A program made the position numbers and the translations under genes. The notes under the pieces were generated by a model that worked only from the letters and a program-made list of their open reading frames with translations, was not told the DNA's origin and made no database searches. A stretch of DNA of 64,000 bases from contig JANOSD010000031.1 in assembly GCA_031415655.1 (NCBI GenBank), positions 11,475 to 75,474 of the forward strand. The letters are read 5' to 3'. Origin of the DNA: JAKOVR01 sp031415655 (GTDB lineage Bacteria; Actinomycetota; Acidimicrobiia; Acidimicrobiales; Acidimicrobilacustridaceae). Shown piece by piece: positions 30,888 to 40,574 of the stretch (its first letter is position 1; every line of letters begins with the position of its first letter).

Positions 30888-31931
30888 ATGGGTGAGACCT
30901 ACGCTGGCGCTGGCGTTGATATTGATGCCGGCGAACAAGCGGTCGAACGCATAAAGGCCAAGGTTCGCAGCACGTTTCGCCCCGAGGTGATCGGCGACAT
31001 CGGCGGGTTTGGTGGGTTGTTCGGTTTCGACGCCAAGCGCTACAAACACCCGGTGCTGGTGTCGTCCACCGACGGTGTCGGCACCAAAGCCCTCGTGGCC
31101 CAAGCAGCCGGCAAGTTCACCACCATCGGCGTCGATCTCGTGGCGATGTGCGTCGACGACCTCGTCTGCCAAGGCGCTGAGCCTCTCTTCTTTCTCGACT
31201 ACATCGCCGTGGGCAAACTCGACCCCGACCACATCGAACAACTCGTCGAAGGTGTGGCCGAGGGTTGCCGGCAGGCCGGCTGTGCGCTCATCGGCGGCGA
31301 GATGGCCGAGCACCCCGGCGCCATGGAGCCCGGCGAGTTCGACCTCGTGGGCTTCGCCGTCGGGGCGGTGGAACGTGATTTCATCGTCACCGGTCAGAAC
31401 ATCAAACCCGGCGATGTGCTTATCGGCCTTCCGTCCCCGAATCTGCGATCGAACGGTTTCTCCCTGGTGCGACGAGTGTTGTTTGACCGAGCCGAGCGGA
31501 AACTCAATGAACCGGCGTTCGACGGCGCTCATCACTCGCTGGCGGACGAACTCCTGGCCCCCTCCGTCATCTACGCCCCGGCGGTGCTGGCGTTGCACAA
31601 AGCGGTAGACGTTCGTGGCGTCGCCCATATCACCGGTGGCGGTATTCCCGGCAACCTGGTTCGAGTGCTTCCCCATGGGGTGTCCGCCGAGGTTGACCGA
31701 CGGGAGTGGGAGACCCCCCGTATCTTCACCGAGATCCAATCGCTGGGTGGGATCCATCCGGACGAGATGGCCAAGGTGTTCAACCTCGGCATCGGGATGA
31801 TTGTGGTGGTGCCCCCCGGCGATGCCTTCAAGACGCTCGACGTCGCCCGCTCCCACGGCCACCGCGCCATGGAAATCGGGCGGATCGTGAAGGGCGATCA
31901 GCAAGTTCGCCTCATCGGCGAACGCTCGTAG
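30888..31931 (+). CDS. purM: Phosphoribosylformylglycinamidine cyclo-ligase PurM
   Basis: A 347-residue AIR synthetase that closes the imidazole ring using ATP. Visible motifs: TYAGAGVDIDAGE, FGGLFGFD, SSTDGVGTKALVA, DLVCQGAEPLFFLDYIAVG, GGEMAEHPG and HITGGGIPGNLVRVLP. The start has a good Shine-Dalgarno (AGGAG 8 nt upstream). It follows purF closely, so it is probably expressed from the purF promoter. Its AIR product also feeds ThiC in the thiamin operon of this window. Confidence 0.97.
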   Translation: MGETYAGAGVDIDAGEQAVERIKAKVRSTFRPEVIGDIGGFGGLFGFDAKRYKHPVLVSSTDGVGTKALVAQAAGKFTTIGVDLVAMCVDDLVCQGAEPLFFLDYIAVGKLDPDHIEQLVEGVAEGCRQAGCALIGGEMAEHPGAMEPGEFDLVGFAVGAVERDFIVTGQNIKPGDVLIGLPSPNLRSNGFSLVRRVLFDRAERKLNEPAFDGAHHSLADELLAPSVIYAPAVLALHKAVDVRGVAHITGGGIPGNLVRVLPHGVSAEVDRREWETPRIFTEIQSLGGIHPDEMAKVFNLGIGMIVVVPPGDAFKTLDVARSHGHRAMEIGRIVKGDQQVRLIGERS

Positions 31932-32010
31932 CACCGCTCCGGTCGCCCAACCCCGGCACCCCTTTCCGAACGCCCCTTCCCGAACGCCCTTTCCCGAACT
32001 GGGCCCCTTC

Positions 32011-32134
32011 CCGAACTGGGCACACATAACGTCGCTCCCGCGCCCACAGGTGTGCCCAGTTGGCCGAACGGGCCGAACCGGGCACACATAACGTCGCTCG
32101 CGCGCCGAAAGGTGTGCCCAGTTCGCCGGTCAAG
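32011..32134. repeat. Two tandem 62-bp units, each a long palindrome
   Basis: Each unit has a 12-bp inverted repeat, AACTGGGCACAC (or AACCGGGCACAC) with GTGTGCCCAGTT, around a loop beginning ATAACGTCGCTC. Arms lie at 32014-32025/32050-32061 and 32076-32087/32112-32123, period 62 bp. They follow purM and may act as terminators or be REP-like dispersed repeats. Partial CCCGAACTGGG/CCCGAACGCCC copies precede them. Confidence 0.8.
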
Positions 32135-32218
32135 CTGCCCCGTCACTCGGGCTACCGATGGAACTCGTGCACTACCCTCGCTCTCGGCGAACGGCAGGCG
32201 GACGATGGAGGCAACCCG

Positions 32219-33226
32219 ATGACCGAGCACACCGATTCGCCCAGCGCTCTCTCGTCGGCCGAAGAGGGTCGCGAGACGGTGCCGGTGGTGGCTGACCTCC
32301 CCACCAAGGATTGGGACGACACCTCCGCGTTGCTGCATCGGGTGTTTCGCGATGAGCGGTTCGCCGATCCTGCCTACCTCAACTGGCACTACAACGAGAG
32401 CCCGGTCGGAACGGCGATCGCGGTGGATCTCCGTGACGAAAACGAGGAGGTGTTCGGCCACGGGGCGGCGCTTCCGCAGGAGTTCCGTAACGCCGAACGC
32501 AGCACCCGTTTCGTGCAGATCGTGAACATCGCGATCCTGCCGGGCCGGCGGGGCGAGAACCTTTTTGCCCACGAGATTCTCAACCATGTCCCGCATGTGA
32601 TTGAACAAGGGGTGGTTGGCGGGTTCGGCGTCACGAATGCCAGTTCCACCGATCCGGCGGTGTCGCTCGACGGTCTCGGCGCCACACTGGTTTGCGAACT
32701 GCCGGTGAAGATGCTGCTGCCATCGCCCCTTTGGCGAAAGGGTGTCGACAGTTACCCCGTCACCCCCGAGTTCCTAGAGAGCAAGACGTTCGGGGAGCTT
32801 TGCTCCGATCTCGATCAACATCCGGCCACCGACTGGACGCAACGCTGGTCTCTCGATCAGCTGCGGTGGCGGCTCGCTCGACCCAATACGAGCTATGTGT
32901 TGCACGCGTCGAACAATGTGGTGGCGATCACGTCGGTTGCGAAAGCCAAAGGTGTCCCCGTCGTGATGCTTATGAAGATGCTGCCCCGTTTCGGATCCCG
33001 CGGCCCGCTTCCGGCCGAAGCGATCGTCACTGAAGCGTGTCGTCATCATCGGGCTCCGGTCGCGATGTACGTCGGATTCAACGCCCACCTTCCGATGCGG
33101 GGTATCACCGTGCCGAGGCGGTTTCTCCCGGCGCCGCTCAACCTGCTCTTCCTCACGCTGACCGATCTTGATCAGGCCTCGTTCCGATTCGACACCTTCG
33201 AGTTCCTCGACTTCGACGCCTTCTGA
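32219..33226 (+). CDS. GNAT-fold acyltransferase-like protein
   Basis: A 335-residue protein beginning at ATG 32219, preceded by GGAGG 8 nt upstream; the frame is open further upstream only through the repeat region. The N-terminal part (LLHRVFRDERFADPAYLNWHYNESPVG, then FVQIVNIAILPGRRGENLFAHEIL with a GRRG acyl-CoA-loop-like turn, and GFGVTNASST) reads as a GNAT N-acetyltransferase domain. The C-terminal half may be a second, degenerate one. The substrate is unknown. It lies between the palindromic repeats and the RHS locus. Confidence 0.6.
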   Translation: MTEHTDSPSALSSAEEGRETVPVVADLPTKDWDDTSALLHRVFRDERFADPAYLNWHYNESPVGTAIAVDLRDENEEVFGHGAALPQEFRNAERSTRFVQIVNIAILPGRRGENLFAHEILNHVPHVIEQGVVGGFGVTNASSTDPAVSLDGLGATLVCELPVKMLLPSPLWRKGVDSYPVTPEFLESKTFGELCSDLDQHPATDWTQRWSLDQLRWRLARPNTSYVLHASNNVVAITSVAKAKGVPVVMLMKMLPRFGSRGPLPAEAIVTEACRHHRAPVAMYVGFNAHLPMRGITVPRRFLPAPLNLLFLTLTDLDQASFRFDTFEFLDFDAF

Positions 33227-33500
33227 CCGGCGCGCAGACCGGGGCTGGAGAGGCGATTCCCGGACTGCGTGAAACGGGACGGACTGGTTTCGTTCGGTCG
33301 GCCTCCCCCGGTCATTTCAGCGGTGCGAAAGCCACCGACCTCGTTCAAGCGGAGCGCGCGGCGATCCTTGTTGTTGCAGCTCGTGAGATCCCACTTCAGA
33401 TGGCTATACGAGCCCGATTGCCCTCTGAACGCCGTGAACGACGACCTTGGTACTTGACAAGGCGTGTTAGAACAAAGGCCTGTGCTGATGGTCCCGTGAT

Positions 33501-36500
33501 GTGGGGCACGGCGATCTGGGAGGATCACATGGTCAAGGTTGTTCCGTTGCGGCATTTCCCGCCCGCCCGCCCGCCCATAGGTGGCTTGCTGGCCTGATTG
33601 CCCTGGCGCTGATGGCGTCGGCGGGCACGGTTTTGGCGGTGGCGCCAGCGGTGCGTGACGCTGCCCCAGCGGAAGCACAGGGGGCCACCGAGTGGCCCAA
33701 GAGTTCATCGAGTTCGACGAAGGCGCCAAAGTTGTGCGCTCAGGGCGGCACGATTGGTATGCAGAACTCCTATGGAGCGGGCAAGGCCTGGACGCAACCG
33801 GGGGGATTCGCGGGCCAATTCCACTCTGGGTGGATCTACCTTCAGAGCGGTGTCACTAATTTCTCGTGGTCGCTGGCGATGAACGCGAGTTCGTACGATG
33901 TCCCTCCGGTAACTTTCCCCGGGGTGGTCGTGGGCACTCGTTTAGAGTACGGGGATCAACCGATTGGATCCGATCCCCCGATTGAAGGTCACGGCTTTCT
34001 CGGAGTCGTCCAAGGGATTGGAACGTCCACGGGTACGTCATTCTTTCAAAACGTGGCGTCAGCCGGTTGGTATCGACTGGTCTTAAATTTGGACCAGCGG
34101 GGGTTGCGTCCTGAACCTTCATTTGTGTTCACGATGACGTATCCGGGGGCGCCAACCTGTGGGTCCGATTCGTCGGAGATCGCCTGTGTGTGCAACCCGG
34201 CCTCGGGGCTTGTCACGTCGGGTTCGGCGTCGGCGGCGGATCCGGTGCTCACCAATTTCGGGAATGTGGTGGAGTCGGCGACCGATTTGGTGGTCCCGTC
34301 CCGTGGGGGAGGGTTGACGGTCGGACGGTCGTATTCGTCATTGCAGGCGGGGACTGCCGGTGATTTCGGGTACGGAGGGTTTTCGTCGTTCGGGTGGCGG
34401 GTGAAGAAGGACACGCCCGCCACCGGTCAGGTGACGATCCTCGGACCAACCGGGGCGAAGACGGTGTTCGACCCGGTCGTGTCATCGTCTGGCCCAGCGG
34501 TGGCGTATGCAGGCGGCCCGTGGGTCACCTCGAGTTTGGCGAAATCCGGGACGAACAACTGGGTGTTCACGTTGCAGGACCAGACCGTGTTGACCTTTGA
34601 TAATCCGGGGTCGGGAGATGGGCGTCTGCGAGTGATGAAGACACCCGAGAAGTTCACCACCACGTACACCTACACGGGCAATGACCTGACGAAAATCAAG
34701 GACGATAAGTCGGGCCGTGAACTGAACCTGACCTGGACGACGCAGGCAGGAAAGCAACTGATCGCTACGGTGACCGATCAAGCGACGCCGACGAACCGCA
34801 GAGTCAGCTATTTCTACGACAGCGCTGCAAACTTGACCGACGTGGAAGAGGTTCGGTTGGTCGGCCAGCCGGCCACGGCGTCGAATCGATGGCATTTCCA
34901 GTACGACGCGTCCCATCGCCTCACGAACATCCGACGGCCCCGGCAGGTAGCCGACCCGGCGCTCGGCACTGCCAACACCCCAGCGGCGTCGGCTGAGGAC
35001 ATCGTGAACGTGTTCGACGGGCAGGGGAGAGTCACGTCGCAGACCGACAAGCGGGTCACCCCGAATCGGGTGACCACGTTTAACTACAGCGTGCCAGACC
35101 AGACAACCGTGACGGACCCCCTCGGCAATGTCCGTGTCGACTTCTACAACTCGGCCAAGCAGCGCACAAAGGTCACCGCTGGCACCGGGTCGGTGCTCGG
35201 CACGAACCTCCAGTCCCGGGTGTTCACCTACGACGCGCTCGGCGGTATCAAATCCGAAGCAGTAGTGACCTCGCTCAGCCCGTACACCGAAGTGGTGCTG
35301 AGCACTACGACCCGTGATGCCTCAGGGTTCACCCAGAGCGCCACCCAGCGAGTTGACGCGACCACACAGCGGACGGTGAGCTCGACCTACGACACGACAG
35401 GGAACCCGTTGCTTTTCGGCCTGCCGTTGACGGTCACCGACAGTGCCGCGGTGGTCACGACCTTCACGTACGACAACTACCGGCATGTGCTTTCGGCCTG
35501 CACCCCGATCCTGCCCGGCGGCACCGGTGGAGCATGCACAAACACGGCGCCGCCAGGGGCGTTGAACCCTGCCGAAGCGTGGACCACATTCGAGTACGAC
35601 ACGACCACCCTCGGCACGAACGGCGCAAGCAACGGCGACGAACAGCACGTCGCCGACCTTCGTTTCGTGCGGTCCCCACAAAACCAGCAGCCGTCCGGCG
35701 TGCGAAGCGAGTTCACCTACAGTCCCGCGACCGGTGACCGGCTGACCTCGAAGCAGGCCTACACCGGGGCACCGGTAGGATCGGTGACCTATGACAACGT
35801 GGGCAGGATCCTCACGTCGCGGTCCCCGAAGAACCAGCCATCCGGGCCGCAGACGGTCTATGTCTCCGATGTGTACGGGCGGGTCACCAAGACGACCAAC
35901 CCGGTCGGGTCGATCACCGAACGCAGTTTCGGTCGCGAAGGGCAGGTCGACTGGGTGAAAGATGCACTGTCACCGGCGAACACCACCACCTTCGTGTACG
36001 AGAAGAACGGCGAACCAAAACAGACGATTCGGCCGATCGGAACGCAAGCCACGGCGTTTTGGGCTGACGGTTCCCTGAAATCGCAGACCGACCCGGCGGG
36101 GAACATCACCAACTACACGTACTCGCCGACCGGGCAACTCATCTCCGAAGCCGCTCCCGGCGGTGTTTGCTCGGGCGCCCTCTGGGCGTTGTGCACCAAA
36201 TACGGCTACGACGCGTTCGGTCGGGTGAAGACCCGTGAGGCCGGCAACACGGCGGCGTCGACAACCACGTACGGGTACGACGACGCGTCGGAACTCACGT
36301 CCGTCAACTATGGCGACACCACCCCGGATGTGACGCTGGTCGAGTACGACACCGTGAGCCGGCGAACCAAAATGAATGTGACGGGGTTGACCCAGGCAAC
36401 ATGGTCGTGGGACAGCTTGTCGCGCCTCACCGGCACCGTGGATGGGAACAACACGGCGGTTGGGTACGGGTGGGATGCGAACTCGAATCTCACCAAGATC

Positions 36501-39497
36501 GCGTACCCGGGCGGCAACTGCGGGGTCACCCCTGTCAAATGTGTGACCCGCGTCTTCGACTCGGCCGACCGGATGACCTCGATCACCGACCTTGCGACTC
36601 CGGTGAACACCACGTCGTTCACGCCCGACGCCAACGGCAACTATTCGACGATCAACTTTCCGGGTGTAGGGAACACTGATGTGTTCACGTTCGACACTGC
36701 CGACCGGTTGGTTGACGTCAGTGCCACCACAGCCATCGCGTTCAAGAGCAACAACACCGCATACGCGACGCTCGGGTACACGAGGGATGCCAACAGCAAC
36801 ATCAAGACCGAAACGTCCACCGGGCTCCCCGGTCAAGCATCCACGTGGTTCGGGTACGACGCGAACCAGCGGCTCTGTTACTCATCAAACGTCGCCGGCA
36901 CTGGTACGCCAACGTGCGCGGCGCCGCCGACTGGCGCGTCGAACCTTCGCACCTGGTCATTCGACACGGCGGATAATCCCACCAAACTCGGTGACAACAC
37001 CGGCGCCGGTGCCACCGGCCAACAGTTCAACCCGGCCAACCAGTTGTGTTACACCCAACCCGGCGTCACCGGGGGTGCGCCGGCAGCGTGTGCTGTCCCA
37101 CCCGCAGCCGCAACGGGAGTCAGTTCGGACATTCGCGGCAACCGCACCACTGTCACCCCGCCCACCGGTGGCACCTCAACAACACTGGGGTACGACCTCG
37201 CCAACCGGCTCACCACGGTGGATGGGCCCCGTCAGGCCGGCAACCAAGGCGAGTACACCCCCACCAATCCCTACCGTGCCGCCAGCAGTATCACCGGTGT
37301 CCCTTCTACTGGGTTCCCGGTTGGTAAGTTCACTGGGGGGCAGACCAAGTCTTTGACGGTCACCGGCGGAAGCACCGGGGTGCCTGCATCTGGTGTGGCG
37401 GCGGTTGTCGTCAACGTCAGCGCAGCGAACGCAGCCGGGGGTACTGGCACCGGTTTCCTCACCGCGTTCTCGTCTGACTTGGGGCCCCCGCCGGCGGTGT
37501 CGACCTTGAACTACACATCGGCGACGATCTCCAACCTCGCGCTCGTCAAAGTCGGTGCCGACGGGAAGATCAAGCTCTACAACTCCCCCGGATCGGTCCA
37601 GGTTGATGTGATTGTGGATATTCAAGGCTGGTACTCCGCCGCCACCGGTACCGCGGGTGGGACGTTCACGCCCACGAATCCAACACGGATCACCGACACG
37701 CGTGCTCCGGGTATTGGTGTGCCGGTCGGCAAGATCGCTGCCGGCCAGTCGTTGTCGGTGCCGATTTGCGGGCAGGGTCCGTTGCCGGTTTGTTCGGCTG
37801 GTTCAACCACGGTTGGGTCGGTGGCGGTGAATGTGACGGTCCCGACCCCTGCTGCTACCGGGTTCCTTACCCTGTACGCGGGCGGCCAGGCGTTGCCGAA
37901 CCCGTTGACGAATAACACGAGTTTCACGGCCGGGCAGACCACTGCGGAGTTCGCCGTGGTCAAGGTGGAGACGACTGGGGCGGATACCGGGAAGATCAAG
38001 GTGTATAACGGGTCTGGGCAACCGGTTGATGTGATCATTGATGTTGCCGGTTGGACGTCGATCAGTGAGACGGCGACGGGTAGTGACATGGTGTTGTTGA
38101 ACACGCCGGCAAGGATTTACGACACTCGTACTGGTTCTTCGGTGAATTGTGCCCCTACGTGTGGGCCGTTCACGGCGAACACCACCCGGAACGTGAAGAT
38201 CAACGGTCAGGGCGGTCTTCCGACAAATGGGATCACGGCGGTGATGGTGAACGTCACCGCGACGTCGTATACCGCGGCGGGGTTTGTGTCGTTGTATCCG
38301 GGCGGGACGGCTTTGCCGAGTCCGTTGACGTCGAATCTGAACTATTCGTTGCCGAATGCGGCGATGGCGAACGCGGCGATCGCCAAGGTTGGGGCGGATG
38401 GCACGATCAACGTGTACGTCGGCTCGCAGGCTTCTGATGTGATTGTTGACGTCACCGGGTATTTCAGTGTGAACAAGGGGACGTGGACGTACACGTACGA
38501 CGGTGCCGGGAACCGGATCACGAAGACGTGTAACATTGGGTGTGTGAACACCAGTGCCGGGAACAACACCACGGTCACCAAACAGGTGTGGTCCCAAACC
38601 GGTGGGCTACCAATGCTGCTCACCGAAACCAGTGGTACCAGCACAACGCACATCATTTACGGGCCTGATGGTTTGCCGTTCGAACAAACAGACGGCACCC
38701 CCGGTGGAACGTACTTTTACCATCATGATCAGCTTGGCTCCACCCGCGCGGTGACCAACACTGCGGGTGTGGTGCAAGGCACATGGTCGTACAGCCCGCA
38801 AGGGACGGTCACGGCAACGGGGTCTGGGCCGTGGAACACCACCGGTACCGGGATCACTCCGAAGCTTGGGTGGGCCGCCGAACAACGCGACGCTGAAACC
38901 GGATTCGTGTACCTCCGAGCCCGCTACTACGACCCCACCACCGCACAATTCCTCACTCGAGACCCCATCAACCCGATCACTAGAGAGGCGTACGGCTACG
39001 TTGGCGGCAACCCACTCAACGCCACCGACCCCAGCGGGTTGTGGTGCATAGGAGTGTTTTCGGTAGGACCGGGCGATGGTTGTGACGAAGATACGCCAGT
39101 GGGGATGGGCGCCAAAGGCGGAAAGCAGAACAAGAAGTCTAACGAGTTCGTGTACCTTACTGATCAGGAGGTAAGCGACAGGCTGCGAGACCCAAATACA
39201 CCGACCGCCGAGAAACAACGCCTGATCACAGAGGAGAAGGGCCGACGCATACGGCGCAATAGTCAGAATGGCATGGTCGAGTGTCTTGCTGACGGTTTCA
39301 GGAGTGCCCTGAACCAGGGCGTGTCAGGAGCAGTCGGGATTGGCCTGGGAGTTGTGGGAGCGGCATCAAGTCTCGGGGACAACCTTTGGCCAGACGATCT
39401 CTCAAATGGTCCGTCCTGTGACGCGAATTGCCGGCTCCGAGCGATCATGCTCATCCTCACTATTATAATTGTAATCCCTATCGTCGCAATGGCTTGA
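33501..39497 (+). CDS. Large exported RHS/YD-repeat protein with C-terminal toxin-like tip
   Basis: The open frame spans 1998 codons. Residues about 30-55 form a Sec signal-like helix (LAGLIALALMASAG) ending in AEAQG. After a unique N-terminal domain come many YD/RHS repeats (about 260-1245, such as YDALGG, YGYDAFGRV, YDANQRL). Three 130-residue actinobacterial beta domains follow (about 1248-1656; IYDTR, VNVTA, VDVTGYFS motifs), then the RHS core (HDQLGSTRAVT, RARYYDPTTAQFLTRDP, NPLNATDPSGLW at about 1840). A 150-residue variable tip ends the protein. The best start, ATG 33529 with GGGAGG 5 nt upstream, is out of frame with this body across a (CCCG)4 tract; in-frame starts are GTG 33501, without a ribosome site, or internal ones. 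Confidence 0.88.
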   Translation: MGHGDLGGSHGQGCSVAAFPARPPAHRWLAGLIALALMASAGTVLAVAPAVRDAAPAEAQGATEWPKSSSSSTKAPKLCAQGGTIGMQNSYGAGKAWTQPGGFAGQFHSGWIYLQSGVTNFSWSLAMNASSYDVPPVTFPGVVVGTRLEYGDQPIGSDPPIEGHGFLGVVQGIGTSTGTSFFQNVASAGWYRLVLNLDQRGLRPEPSFVFTMTYPGAPTCGSDSSEIACVCNPASGLVTSGSASAADPVLTNFGNVVESATDLVVPSRGGGLTVGRSYSSLQAGTAGDFGYGGFSSFGWRVKKDTPATGQVTILGPTGAKTVFDPVVSSSGPAVAYAGGPWVTSSLAKSGTNNWVFTLQDQTVLTFDNPGSGDGRLRVMKTPEKFTTTYTYTGNDLTKIKDDKSGRELNLTWTTQAGKQLIATVTDQATPTNRRVSYFYDSAANLTDVEEVRLVGQPATASNRWHFQYDASHRLTNIRRPRQVADPALGTANTPAASAEDIVNVFDGQGRVTSQTDKRVTPNRVTTFNYSVPDQTTVTDPLGNVRVDFYNSAKQRTKVTAGTGSVLGTNLQSRVFTYDALGGIKSEAVVTSLSPYTEVVLSTTTRDASGFTQSATQRVDATTQRTVSSTYDTTGNPLLFGLPLTVTDSAAVVTTFTYDNYRHVLSACTPILPGGTGGACTNTAPPGALNPAEAWTTFEYDTTTLGTNGASNGDEQHVADLRFVRSPQNQQPSGVRSEFTYSPATGDRLTSKQAYTGAPVGSVTYDNVGRILTSRSPKNQPSGPQTVYVSDVYGRVTKTTNPVGSITERSFGREGQVDWVKDALSPANTTTFVYEKNGEPKQTIRPIGTQATAFWADGSLKSQTDPAGNITNYTYSPTGQLISEAAPGGVCSGALWALCTKYGYDAFGRVKTREAGNTAASTTTYGYDDASELTSVNYGDTTPDVTLVEYDTVSRRTKMNVTGLTQATWSWDSLSRLTGTVDGNNTAVGYGWDANSNLTKIAYPGGNCGVTPVKCVTRVFDSADRMTSITDLATPVNTTSFTPDANGNYSTINFPGVGNTDVFTFDTADRLVDVSATTAIAFKSNNTAYATLGYTRDANSNIKTETSTGLPGQASTWFGYDANQRLCYSSNVAGTGTPTCAAPPTGASNLRTWSFDTADNPTKLGDNTGAGATGQQFNPANQLCYTQPGVTGGAPAACAVPPAAATGVSSDIRGNRTTVTPPTGGTSTTLGYDLANRLTTVDGPRQAGNQGEYTPTNPYRAASSITGVPSTGFPVGKFTGGQTKSLTVTGGSTGVPASGVAAVVVNVSAANAAGGTGTGFLTAFSSDLGPPPAVSTLNYTSATISNLALVKVGADGKIKLYNSPGSVQVDVIVDIQGWYSAATGTAGGTFTPTNPTRITDTRAPGIGVPVGKIAAGQSLSVPICGQGPLPVCSAGSTTVGSVAVNVTVPTPAATGFLTLYAGGQALPNPLTNNTSFTAGQTTAEFAVVKVETTGADTGKIKVYNGSGQPVDVIIDVAGWTSISETATGSDMVLLNTPARIYDTRTGSSVNCAPTCGPFTANTTRNVKINGQGGLPTNGITAVMVNVTATSYTAAGFVSLYPGGTALPSPLTSNLNYSLPNAAMANAAIAKVGADGTINVYVGSQASDVIVDVTGYFSVNKGTWTYTYDGAGNRITKTCNIGCVNTSAGNNTTVTKQVWSQTGGLPMLLTETSGTSTTHIIYGPDGLPFEQTDGTPGGTYFYHHDQLGSTRAVTNTAGVVQGTWSYSPQGTVTATGSGPWNTTGTGITPKLGWAAEQRDAETGFVYLRARYYDPTTAQFLTRDPINPITREAYGYVGGNPLNATDPSGLWCIGVFSVGPGDGCDEDTPVGMGAKGGKQNKKSNEFVYLTDQEVSDRLRDPNTPTAEKQRLITEEKGRRIRRNSQNGMVECLADGFRSALNQGVSGAVGIGLGVVGAASSLGDNLWPDDLSNGPSCDANCRLRAIMLILTIIIVIPIVAMA
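33558..33576 (+). repeat. Tetranucleotide tract (CCCG)4CCC in RHS signal-peptide region
   Basis: Four CCCG units plus CCC lie between the well-formed start ATG 33529 and the signal-peptide core. Reading from the ATG with the present unit number gives a stop at 33595-33597. One more unit would put the ATG in frame with the 6-kb body. Confidence 0.85.
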
Positions 39498-39500
39498 TCG

Positions 39501-39695
39501 ATGAACCGGTGGCGATACTGGATACGAGTACATCTTCCCAGGGAACTGGCGGTTCGCATCCCGAAGTCGCCCAGGCCATGTCGGCCCACTCGGCATGAGT
39601 GGTACAATCAAGATGGGACCATGGCAGCTTGCTATCACTGTCGGATAGCAGTTCCGTACGGGGAAGCCTTTCCAGAGTCTGACCGGTCAGAATGA
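39501..39695 (+). CDS. Small Cys/His protein directly downstream of RHS tip
   Basis: A 64-residue protein whose ATG is 3 nt after the RHS stop, so it is probably co-translated. Cys and His residues in SPRPCRPTRHEWYNQDG and ACYHCRI suggest a small zinc knuckle. No family is recognised. Position alone makes it a candidate immunity or accessory protein for the RHS tip. It could also be a fragment left by recombination of RHS tips. Confidence 0.5.
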   Translation: MNRWRYWIRVHLPRELAVRIPKSPRPCRPTRHEWYNQDGTMAACYHCRIAVPYGEAFPESDRSE

Positions 39696-40279
39696 TTCGG
39701 TTGTTGTGCTTTGCAGGTGCACCAGCATTTCAGTTTGGAAGGCGGGTTTGGTGTCGCCGACTTCGTTTGTTCCTGACCACACCAGTGCCAGGAGTCGGTT
39801 GTGACTATGGCTTCGGATTGGAAATCTATACCGATTCGTTGTTGCATTGTAATGGTGGTCACGGCGGTGATTTGGGTGGTCAATAGCCTGGCATGACCGA
39901 CGCACTGTTGGTGACCATTCAGGGGGTGGACCCACCGGGGTGGCGCGTGCGTCCGCTATTGTTTGGGGTCGAGTTCGATCCGGCTGGGGGGCCGCTCAAC
40001 GTTCCCGGCCATGACCGTCCGCCATTGGGTCACTGTCTGCGTGCAACTGACCGGCGAGTCGTGGGTGCGACGCGGCACGACGAACGAATTGGACTCTTAT
40101 GCATTTCTGCCGGACTCGAAGTGTGCCACCGACCGGGGGCACTATCCTGTGGGGGCCGAGAGTACGGGCGATTGGTCGTGGTGTGAAGAATGCGGGTACT
40201 GCTGCGCCTAACGCAGATCACGGTCCCACCAACCCGAGTCCGAAAAGGCTCTGGGGCACTCATCACGTAGTCTCCGACC
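39696..40279. other. Low-confidence region after RHS tip; no firm gene
   Basis: Base composition drops compared with the flanks. Two overlapping plus-strand frames, 39893-40186 (97 codons, starting MTDALLVTIQGVDPPGW) and 39963-40211 (82 codons, ending WSWCEECGYCCA), each look partly protein-like but neither shows a family motif or ribosome site. They may be halves of one frameshifted gene or non-coding. Such a patch is typical of RHS tip turnover, but I cannot assign a function. Confidence 0.35.
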
Positions 40280-40390
40280 ATGAGTTCCTACAACGCCGGG
40301 CAGATTTTTGGTATTGCCCTGATCGTCGTCATCGTTTGTGCTGCTACGGCTGACTTCTTGCGGAAACGTAAAGGAAAGGCTGACGAGTAG
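40280..40390 (+). CDS. 36-residue single-pass membrane protein
   Basis: A very short frame: polar MSSYNAGQ, one hydrophobic helix (IFGIALIVVIVCAATADFL), then a basic tail RKRKGKADE, a positive-inside single membrane span. TAGTCT at 40268-40273 sits 6 nt before the ATG, the same leaderless promoter arrangement as many genes here, which supports expression. Function unknown. Confidence 0.55.
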   Translation: MSSYNAGQIFGIALIVVIVCAATADFLRKRKGKADE

Positions 40391-40574
40391 CGGTGGTCAC
40401 AATTCATTCGCTCCTCGTCCTGGGACGTCGCGGCAAAGGGCGTTCGGTGGGGCGCCAGCCGGAGTAGCTCTGTAGCCACTTCTCGTCGCCATCGATGGAT
40501 CCGAAACCGAAACGTCGAGGGACGCCGCGTCCGATCGATGCGGTGAAGAACTGGTACGGCGCCGGGGTAAGCCG

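Noticed and set aside
29589..32087. Long minus-strand open frame of over 800 codons opposite purF and purM
   Set aside because: It is the antisense shadow of two well-supported purine genes; its translation has no family motif and crosses the gene boundary.
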